Origin: Candidatus Hydrogenedentota bacterium | Lineage (GTDB): Bacteria > Hydrogenedentota > Hydrogenedentia > Hydrogenedentales > SLHB01 | Assembly: GCA_003552485.1 (NCBI GenBank) | Contig: PUMX01000356.1 | Span: forward strand, 1 to 5,490 | Reading direction: 5' to 3' | Length of the DNA: 5,490 nt | Position numbers and translations under genes: made by a program | In this document: positions 1 to 5,490 of the stretch, one piece after another | How positions within the stretch are numbered: the first letter of the stretch is position 1 | How the letters are laid out: each line of letters opens with the position of its first letter | Notes under the pieces: model-generated | Told to the model about the DNA's origin: nothing | Database searches by the model: none | What the model saw: only the letters and a program-made list of their open reading frames with translations

Positions 1-1462
1 CGCCGGCATCCAGGAGCCCGTAGAAGCCGCTATTGCGGATTATAAGGCCTACTACGAAGAAACCCACGGGCAGTCCGTGCACATTGATGTGCGATATGGC
101 GGCTCCGGCACATTATTGAGCCAGCTTCAAGTGGACGCGAGGGGCGATTTGTATCTTGCCGCCGACGAATCCTACATTCACCGCGCGCAGGAACAAGGAA
201 CGGTTCGAGAATCGATTCCCTTGGCAAGTATGAAACCGGTGATTGCTCTGTCCGAGTCGGCCAAGGACGAGATTGAATCGCTGGAGGACTTGCTTGGGGG
301 CGACTATCGCTACGCCATCGGCGTGCCCGAGAGCGCCGCCATTGGCCAGACCACGCAGAGGGCGCTCGAGGAAATGGGGCGATGGGAAGAGTTTCTGGAA
401 AATGCCGCGGTCACTAAACCCACTGTCAATGACTTGGCCATGGATGTAGCGATCGGATCCGTGGATGCCGCCATCGTGTGGGACACTATCGCGAGGCAGC
501 AAGACCTTCCATTTGTTACGGATCCCTTCTTGGATGAACAATCCGTTCAGGTAACGGTGGGTATTCTGGAACACTCGGACCAACCCACAGCGGCCTTGCA
601 TTTCGCCCGGTTTCTTGGCGCGCCCGAGAAGGGGTTGGCGCGTTTCGAAGAGCATCACTTTAGTGTGGTTGAGGGCGACCGCTGGGCCGATAAACCAGAG
701 GTAACGTTCTTTAGCGGCGGGGTCAACCGCGAAGCCATGAAGAGCATTCTGGACGCCTTCCAGAACCGGGAAGGCGTGCGGATCAGTACCGTCTTTCAAG
801 GTTGCGGCGCGCTGAATGCGCAGCTTGAAACCATCCGCGATCAGGATCCAGATAGAGGGTTTCCCGACGGCTATCTGCTCTGCGACGTCTATTACCTTGA
901 TCCGGTCAAGGATTGGTTCGAAGACGGCTACGCCGTTTCCAGCACACCCATTGTCATTGTGACCGCCAAGGATAATCCGCATGACATTCAAAGCCTTGAG
1001 GACTTGGCAAAGCCGGAAGTCCGTATTGTGGTCGGCCATCCCACCCATTGCACGATTGGCGGCTTGACAGAGAGGCTGTTTAAGGCCAAAGGGTTGTACG
1101 ATGACATTGCTCCGAATATCGTTGAACGGCAGCCCTCGTCTGGGATGATGGTGCCGCCCGTGGTTAGCGGCGCCGCGGACGCGTCGTTGGCTTACTATAG
1201 CGACACCCTGCCCGAGAGAGATAAGCTTAATGTCATTCGAATCGACTCCGAGTACGCAAAGGCGGTGCAACCGTTCACTGTGGCCTACACCTCGAACCAC
1301 CGACACCTGATGCACCGTTTGTATGAGTTCATTGGCCAGTCTGAAGAGATCTATAGGGAACTGGGTTTTGGCTGGGAACTGGGGCGATCTCCGGAGGAAT
1401 TTGAAGTTGTTGCGCCCGCGGGAGCCCGCAGGCAACCGTCCGACAACGGGGATCCCGCGTAA
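1..1462 (+). CDS. Tandem ModA-like substrate-binding protein of an oxyanion ABC transporter (5' end outside window)
   Basis: This is the extracytoplasmic binding protein of a molybdate/tungstate-type ABC importer. The frame is open from base 2, so the true start and any signal peptide lie upstream. The GTG at 77 falls inside the conserved domain and is not the start. About 486 residues are visible, roughly twice a normal ModA (about 250), because two type II periplasmic-binding domains are joined. Domain 1 is about 2-697 and domain 2 about 698-1390. Matching blocks are YGGSGTLLSQL with FQGCGALNAQL, IESLEDLL (272) with IQSLEDLA (986), VPESAAIG (323) with HPTHCTIG (1037), and VDAAIVWDTI with ADASLAYYSDTL. 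A hydrophilic tail of about 25 residues follows. The only cysteines are in domain 2 (803, 881, 1049). The gene is followed directly by permease and ATPase genes. The family is clear, but the substrate is not: molybdate, tungstate or another anion is possible. Confidence 0.88.
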   Translation, partial: AGIQEPVEAAIADYKAYYEETHGQSVHIDVRYGGSGTLLSQLQVDARGDLYLAADESYIHRAQEQGTVRESIPLASMKPVIALSESAKDEIESLEDLLGGDYRYAIGVPESAAIGQTTQRALEEMGRWEEFLENAAVTKPTVNDLAMDVAIGSVDAAIVWDTIARQQDLPFVTDPFLDEQSVQVTVGILEHSDQPTAALHFARFLGAPEKGLARFEEHHFSVVEGDRWADKPEVTFFSGGVNREAMKSILDAFQNREGVRISTVFQGCGALNAQLETIRDQDPDRGFPDGYLLCDVYYLDPVKDWFEDGYAVSSTPIVIVTAKDNPHDIQSLEDLAKPEVRIVVGHPTHCTIGGLTERLFKAKGLYDDIAPNIVERQPSSGMMVPPVVSGAADASLAYYSDTLPERDKLNVIRIDSEYAKAVQPFTVAYTSNHRHLMHRLYEFIGQSEEIYRELGFGWELGRSPEEFEVVAPAGARRQPSDNGDPA

Positions 1463-1464
1463 TG
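1460..1464 (+). promoter_or_regulatory. TAATG stop/start overlap (likely translational coupling)
   Basis: The TAA stop of the binding-protein gene (1460-1462) shares its last A with the ATG of the permease gene (1462-1464). No good Shine-Dalgarno sequence stands upstream of this ATG; the nearest is a weak GGGG run at 1448-1451. Ribosomes ending the first gene therefore probably reinitiate on the second. This supports the permease start chosen here and places both genes on one mRNA. That coupling occurs is inferred from the layout. Confidence 0.6.
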
Positions 1465-2361
1465 AAGGAGTCCTACTCGCGACCGGCGCCGGCGGAGCAT
1501 TCTTTGACGGAAGCGGACAGCCAAACGAACCGGCGTGGCAATGTCAAGGCCAATGCTGGGCATATCCTTCCAGTCCATCGGGCTGACCTGCCGTTCGTTA
1601 TCGCGCTTGGGCTTGTGGCCAGCGTTTACATTCTACTCATTGGAGGCATTCTCGCCTCAAAAGTGTTCTACGTTCAGCTTCCTCTTATTGGTGAAATCTT
1701 CACGGATCAGGGATACCGATACGCGGTGCTCTTGTCGCTGATCGCGTGCTCGATCACTACGATTCTTTCCGTATGGATCGCCGTACCCACGGCGTATCTT
1801 CTGACGCGGGTCGAATTCAAGGGCAAGGGCATCGTGGACGCCATGCTTGACATTCCCATTGTCCTGCCTCCGTTGGTGATCGGTCTCGGCTTGCTCATGC
1901 TGTTTCAAACGCCCGTGGGCGCGTTCATTCAGAGCTATGTTACCTTTACCTACGCTATCCCGGGCGTGATACTCGCTCAATTCATGGTGGCGTGCGCGTT
2001 CGCAATACGCACCATGATGACCGCGTTCGCCGAGATCAATCCCCGGCGCGAGCAGGTGGCCGTTACCCTGGGTTGTTCGCGGGCTCAAGCCTTTTGGCTT
2101 GTCGTGTTGCCCGAGGCGCGCCGCGGAATGATTCCCGCCGCCGCCATTGCGTGGGCGCGCGCCATGGGCGAATTCGGGCCCGTGTTGGTTTTTGCCGGCA
2201 CCACCCGCATGCGCACCGAAGTTATGCCCACGACTATCTTCCTCGAGCTGCAAGTAGGGAACTTGGGGATGGCCACCGCCGTCGCGGTAGTGATGCTTGT
2301 GCTTTCCCTGATCATATTGGTGCTAATGCGCTTGGCCGGGCATGGAGCGCGGATGGCATAG
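1462..2361 (+). CDS. ABC transporter permease, ModB/TupB-like
   Basis: This is the inner-membrane channel subunit of the oxyanion importer. It has 299 residues and about six hydrophobic helices, near residues 44-67, 87-114, 126-148, 164-186, 221-246 and 268-291. The cytoplasmic EAA coupling loop, which docks on the ATPase, spans about residues 189-220 (LGCSRAQAFWLVVLPEARR) and is followed by AMGEFGPVLVFAG. This matches the GEFG(A/P) signature of ModB-type permeases. The LPPLVIGLGLLMLF segment in helix 3 is also typical. The protein is longer than usual ModB (about 225 residues), mainly through a hydrophilic N-terminal extension of about 43 residues before the first helix. The ATG at 1462 was chosen because it overlaps the upstream stop, and no better in-frame start with a ribosome site was found. 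Tungstate or another anion cannot be separated from molybdate by the permease sequence alone. Confidence 0.9.
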   Translation: MKESYSRPAPAEHSLTEADSQTNRRGNVKANAGHILPVHRADLPFVIALGLVASVYILLIGGILASKVFYVQLPLIGEIFTDQGYRYAVLLSLIACSITTILSVWIAVPTAYLLTRVEFKGKGIVDAMLDIPIVLPPLVIGLGLLMLFQTPVGAFIQSYVTFTYAIPGVILAQFMVACAFAIRTMMTAFAEINPRREQVAVTLGCSRAQAFWLVVLPEARRGMIPAAAIAWARAMGEFGPVLVFAGTTRMRTEVMPTTIFLELQVGNLGMATAVAVVMLVLSLIILVLMRLAGHGARMA

Positions 2362-2400
2362 ATATTGCCTTGCAATGACAAACGAAAGTGATCGAGACAC

Positions 2401-2404
2401 GGAG
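2401..2404 (+). promoter_or_regulatory. Shine-Dalgarno site of the ATPase gene
   Basis: GGAG ends five bases before the ATG at 2410, within ACACGGAGCGCCAATG. This is good spacing and fixes the start of the ATPase gene. The ATPase can therefore be translated on its own, unlike the permease. Confidence 0.65.
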
Positions 2405-2409
2405 CGCCA

Positions 2410-3159
2410 ATGATTCAATTCGACGACATTACTATTCGGCTTGACGGTTTTTGCTTGGAAAACGTGAGTCTTCACGTATCCACTGGAGCCTATGCCGTTT
2501 TGATGGGCCGGACCGGTTGCGGCAAAACCACTATCTTAGAAGCAGCCTGTGGGTTGAGGCCCATTGAAGGCGGCCGAATCCACCTGATGGGCAACGATGT
2601 CACCACGACACCCCCGGGTCAACGTAACGTTGGCCTTGTGCCCCAAGACGGCGCGCTATTCACCACCATGACCGTCGAAGAGCAACTCGGGTTTGCGCTT
2701 CGGGTCCGGCGCCGGCCTGCAAAGGAGATTACCGCGCGTACGCGGGAACTGGCGAAGTGGCTTGGCTTGACCCCCATTTTGCATCGTCATCCTCGAGGCC
2801 TGTCCGGCGGCGAACGCCAACGTGTTGCTCTAGGCCGGGCGCTTGCCGCGCGCCCGGATATTCTATGCCTGGACGAGCCCTTGTCGGCCCTCGATGAAGA
2901 AACGCACGGTGAAATGATGGCCCTCTTGCGCCACGTACATCAGGAAACCGGCGTCACCGTGCTTCACATTACCCACAACCGGGGCGAAGCGCGAGCACTG
3001 GCCCAATCGGTGTTGTTGCTGCGCGATGGCGTATTGCTGCAAGGCGATGAAGCCCGCGCCCGAGTGGCGCAATCCGATGATGATTTCTACAGGGAAGACG
3101 AGCTTTCCGCAACGCTGGACCAACGTGTGCTACCATCAACCAGCCGCGCTTGGGAATAG
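2410..3159 (+). CDS. ABC transporter ATP-binding protein, short ModC-like
   Basis: This is the cytoplasmic ATPase that powers the importer. All nucleotide-binding motifs are present in its 249 residues: Walker A GRTGCGKTT (33-41), Q-loop VPQD (Q79), signature LSGGERQRVALGRAL (131-145), Walker B ILCLDEP (D155, catalytic E156), D-loop SALD (159-162) and switch histidine H189 in HITHN. The LSGGERQRVALGRAL and LDEPLSALD forms are typical of the molybdate/sulfate/polyamine importer group. Classical ModC is about 350 residues and carries a C-terminal TOBE/Mop domain that binds the oxyanion. Here the protein ends soon after the ATPase core with a polar tail (DDFYREDELSATL), so that regulatory domain is absent. 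The gene lies 48 bases after the permease stop in the same operon. ATPase identity is certain; its substrate is inferred from the neighbouring genes. Confidence 0.93.
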   Translation: MIQFDDITIRLDGFCLENVSLHVSTGAYAVLMGRTGCGKTTILEAACGLRPIEGGRIHLMGNDVTTTPPGQRNVGLVPQDGALFTTMTVEEQLGFALRVRRRPAKEITARTRELAKWLGLTPILHRHPRGLSGGERQRVALGRALAARPDILCLDEPLSALDEETHGEMMALLRHVHQETGVTVLHITHNRGEARALAQSVLLLRDGVLLQGDEARARVAQSDDDFYREDELSATLDQRVLPSTSRAWE

Positions 3160-3341
3160 ACCGTTTCCTCGAAATCTGCGGGTGTATCTCGATACGTGAG
3201 ATGCGGGTTAAGCCGCTTCACTTCCATACATCTGGGTCGCTATAAGACCGCTCTACCGCCGCATTTCGCCTCACGCCTCATGGCACTGATATTCGGTCAG
3301 CTTGCGGGCGCCCCCGGTGAGCTGCGACATTCAACGTGTCA
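3160..3341. other. Convergent intergenic region, no clear terminator
   Basis: These 182 bases separate the 3' ends of two convergent genes, so transcription is expected to end here from both sides. Only weak hairpins are visible: ATCTC/GAGAT (3186-3190 with 3198-3202), CTGA/TCAG near 3286-3300, and GACA/TGTC near 3326-3340. None has a run of T on either strand. A perfect 7-base tandem repeat, CGCCTCA, occurs at 3267-3273 and 3274-3280. The short open frames crossing this region look like nothing recognisable. I found no tRNA or promoter-like motif. Confidence 0.5.
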
Positions 3342-5490
3342 TTATTCGGCCGGATTTGTCGCGGCGCGGTCGAGTACAAAGGCGTATTCGCCTCCCCCAC
3401 TTTCGACGACAAGCCGATCAACTTCGCGACTCACACTTCTTATCCCCTCAGGCAGGGTCTCCGCCTGTTCCCCATTTGACCAAATAATCTCGCTGCCTTC
3501 TTGCAGGCGGACGTGATCATGGTCAAGCGTAGGGATGGCGATAGAAGCCGTTGAATTCCCCGGGACGGTCACGTCGAGGCGGATGCCGTCACCCAAGCGT
3601 TGCCAGTTTGATTCGACAATCCCGCGAACTGTGTCTACTTGGGAACGCACCCAATCGAGATCGCCCGTGGGCTTTGGAGCGATGGTGACATGTTTGAAGC
3701 CCGGGGCGCCTGCTTGGATGCCTGCAAGATGTTTGTAGAACCATTCGTCGGTAACGCCTAGGAAGTGGTGGTTCCACGAGCGCGAATCCAGCTGCCAAAA
3801 CTCCAACAACGAAGTCCGATTGTTGACGATCCAGTGTCCCCAACTTGGAAACTCCGTTTGGGTGGCCACCGTGAAGGCAACGTCGTGATGGCCATGCTCG
3901 GAAAGCGTCGTGAGCAAGTACTTGGTTCCCAGCGTCGCGGTGTTCAGCCGTCCCCCGTGGGTTTGCATGATGTCATGCACGAGATTCTCCACGACTTCAT
4001 GTTTCTGCGTCTCGGGAACCATGCCGAAGGCGAGCTGAAAAACGTTGGAGGTCTGGAGGTACTCCTCGTAAGCGCCGGTCCGGTAGTACGCACGCTCCTC
4101 ATCGAAGAACGCGGCACTGAAGGCCTCGCGGATTTCGTCGGCCAGCTCAGCCCACTCAGCGGCCTCGTCTTCCTTACCGAGGATCGCCGCAGACTCTTCG
4201 AGCACGCGCGCGAATTTGTAGTAGTACGCTGTCGACGTGATGGCGGTTTCTATTCTTCCGTTCGTCAACGGCGCGCCACCCCAATCGCCCAAGCCCACAG
4301 GGACAATATGACCCTCGACGTAGTCTTGGAGCCAGCTTAAGTACAGCTTCATGCCGTCGTAATGGGTTTCCAGTATCTGTTCATCGCCGTAGAACTCGTA
4401 CATCCACCACGGGATGAGCATGTAGGCGGCATCCCAGCCCGGGGTGGGGCCTTGCACGGCGGTCCACCCCTCGGCGCCCTCGTAACTCCAGCCGCTCGTT
4501 GGGGCGATGGTCGGGAGTTCGCCGGTATCGAGCTGTGAATCCGCGATATCACGCAGCCACTTCGTGTAAAAGAGGGCCATGTCATAGTTGTACATGCCTG
4601 TGACGGCTGTCACCTGTGCATCGCCCATCCAGCCGTTCTTTTCGAGCTTGGGTGTGTCCGTGGGTAGGCTGTGGTGATTGTTGCGGTACGCCCACTGGGT
4701 GTTTTCGTGGATTTGGTTCAACAAATCATTGGAGCATTCAAAGCTGCTCTCGTGGTTCACGTCGAATCGGGTGTAGACGTGTTTGCCCCGAATAGCGTCG
4801 AGGTCCGGTGTTTCGGGATAACCCTCTACTTGCACGTAGCGCAGTCCTTTGTAGGTGAAGCGCGGCTCCCACGTCTCCGGTCCTCCACCTCTCAGCACAT
4901 ATTGATCCGTCTGGATGGGACCGACAATATGAGGCGTATCAACTTCCACCGTGCCGTCATCATGAAGTTTCTCGGCCAGCTTCATCGTGACCACGGCGCC
5001 GGCTGGTCCTTCGACGGTCAGCTCGGCCCAGCCCGCGATGATCTGCCCGAGGTCGAAGACGTACACGCCCTCGTTGGGCTCGGTGATCGCCACTGGGTCC
5101 AGTGTGTCCGCCACGCCGATAGGCGGAATACGCTGCGGCGTAAGCGCGCCGACGGGCGCCTCCGCTGTCGGTGCAGGCTGCCACTCGCTGGCGTCATACC
5201 CGGGTTCGGCCCAGCCCGGTTTCTGCATTCGGGCATCGAAGATCTCGCCCCTATAGAGACAGTCGAACCGGGTTGGCCCGTCGGTCATGAGCCAGTCTTC
5301 ATCAGTTACGATTGAAACGCTCGCACCATCGGCGAACGTGATATTGAGTTGCATTAGCAGTTGCGGATCGCTCCACCACGGAGCTTGTTCCCAAAACCAC
5401 ACGTTTTCCGTGGGTAGTCCAAACCACCCCCGGCCCAGGGCTGCGCCAATGGTGTTTTCGCCCGTGGAGAGGAGGTCCGCCACGTCGTAG
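3342..5490 (-). CDS. Alpha-L-rhamnosidase, glycoside hydrolase family 78 (N-terminus outside window)
   Basis: This inverting enzyme removes terminal alpha-L-rhamnose from glycans or glycosides. The frame runs off the right edge. The GTG at 5483 sits inside the conserved YDV-ADLL segment and is not the start, so roughly 150-300 residues, including any signal peptide, are missing. Numbering from that GTG, the end of the N-terminal rhamnosidase domain (GENTIGAALGRGWFG) is at 8-22. The concanavalin-like domain (VYVFDLGQIIAGW) begins near 140. The (alpha/alpha)6 catalytic barrel is about 240-588 and the C-terminal beta domain about 590-705. The motif TDTPKLEKNGWMGD holds D276, E281 and D288. Its spacing matches Asp567/Glu572/Asp579 of Bacillus sp. 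GL1 RhaB, so E281 is the likely general acid. E561 in TSLLEFW is the likely general base. The protein ends at TAA 3344-3342. The fold is intact and activity is expected. Location and glycan target are unknown. Confidence 0.93.
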   Translation of the reverse strand, partial: YDVADLLSTGENTIGAALGRGWFGLPTENVWFWEQAPWWSDPQLLMQLNITFADGASVSIVTDEDWLMTDGPTRFDCLYRGEIFDARMQKPGWAEPGYDASEWQPAPTAEAPVGALTPQRIPPIGVADTLDPVAITEPNEGVYVFDLGQIIAGWAELTVEGPAGAVVTMKLAEKLHDDGTVEVDTPHIVGPIQTDQYVLRGGGPETWEPRFTYKGLRYVQVEGYPETPDLDAIRGKHVYTRFDVNHESSFECSNDLLNQIHENTQWAYRNNHHSLPTDTPKLEKNGWMGDAQVTAVTGMYNYDMALFYTKWLRDIADSQLDTGELPTIAPTSGWSYEGAEGWTAVQGPTPGWDAAYMLIPWWMYEFYGDEQILETHYDGMKLYLSWLQDYVEGHIVPVGLGDWGGAPLTNGRIETAITSTAYYYKFARVLEESAAILGKEDEAAEWAELADEIREAFSAAFFDEERAYYRTGAYEEYLQTSNVFQLAFGMVPETQKHEVVENLVHDIMQTHGGRLNTATLGTKYLLTTLSEHGHHDVAFTVATQTEFPSWGHWIVNNRTSLLEFWQLDSRSWNHHFLGVTDEWFYKHLAGIQAGAPGFKHVTIAPKPTGDLDWVRSQVDTVRGIVESNWQRLGDGIRLDVTVPGNSTASIAIPTLDHDHVRLQEGSEIIWSNGEQAETLPEGIRSVSREVDRLVVESGGGEYAFVLDRAATNPAE

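Noticed and set aside
77..79. GTG as the start of the binding protein
   Set aside because: The 25 codons before it continue the conserved domain (AGIQEPVEAAIADYKAYYEE), so the gene begins upstream of the window.
113..1435. Long minus-strand open frame (440 codons) opposite the binding-protein gene
   Set aside because: The plus strand carries clear conserved domains over the same span, and the antisense translation shows no recognisable domain or motif. It is a codon-composition shadow.
1465..1470. AAGGAG as a ribosome site for a later permease start
   Set aside because: No in-frame ATG, GTG or TTG lies at suitable distance downstream, and the TAATG overlap better explains initiation at 1462.
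3183..3216. Possible intrinsic terminator from adjacent short hairpins after the ATPase gene
   Set aside because: Stems are only 4-5 base pairs (ATCTC/GAGAT and GCGG/CCGC) and no T-run follows, so it does not meet the form of an intrinsic terminator.
3196..3516. Plus-strand open frame of 106 codons spanning the intergenic region
   Set aside because: It runs into the antisense of the conserved rhamnosidase end, has no convincing ribosome site, and its translation resembles no protein family.
4671..5315. Plus-strand open frame (214 codons) opposite the rhamnosidase
   Set aside because: It lies fully antisense to conserved GH78 sequence and its translation has no recognisable family features. 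The same applies to the 191-codon frame at 3765-4340.

Overview
The window holds four protein genes from a bacterium of moderately high G+C content. Three lie on the plus strand and form one transport operon. The fourth lies on the minus strand and converges on it. I see no RNA gene, insertion sequence, CRISPR array or origin. The pairing of a molybdate-type ABC transporter with a large GH78 glycosidase fits an environmental polysaccharide degrader, for example from the Planctomycetota, Verrucomicrobiota or Hydrogenedentota. That placement is a low-confidence inference from gene content and general style, not from a marker gene.

Positions 1-3159 encode an ABC importer of the molybdate/tungstate (Mod/Tup/Wtp) type, in the order binding protein, permease, ATPase. 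The binding protein is cut by the left edge of the window. Its stop codon shares a base with the permease start (TAATG), and the ATPase follows after a 48-base gap with its own ribosome binding site. The binding protein would capture an oxyanion outside the membrane. The six-helix permease would pass it across the membrane, and the short ATPase would drive transport.

The most unusual feature is that the binding protein is two complete ModA-like domains in tandem (about 2-697 and 698-1390). All three of its visible cysteines are in the second domain, at loops expected to line the ligand cleft. The usual first-loop ligand serine appears to be glycine in both domains. The substrate may therefore not be plain molybdate. 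The ATPase lacks the C-terminal TOBE/Mop domain of classical ModC.

Positions 3160-3341 are a 182-base convergent intergenic region with no convincing terminator. Positions 3342-5490 (minus strand) encode most of an alpha-L-rhamnosidase of family GH78. Its N-terminus lies beyond the right edge, and its catalytic carboxylates are intact. Nothing in the sequence links its function to the transporter.

I do not see a wholly new system here. The double-domain binding protein with a cysteine-bearing second cleft is the item most worth following up.
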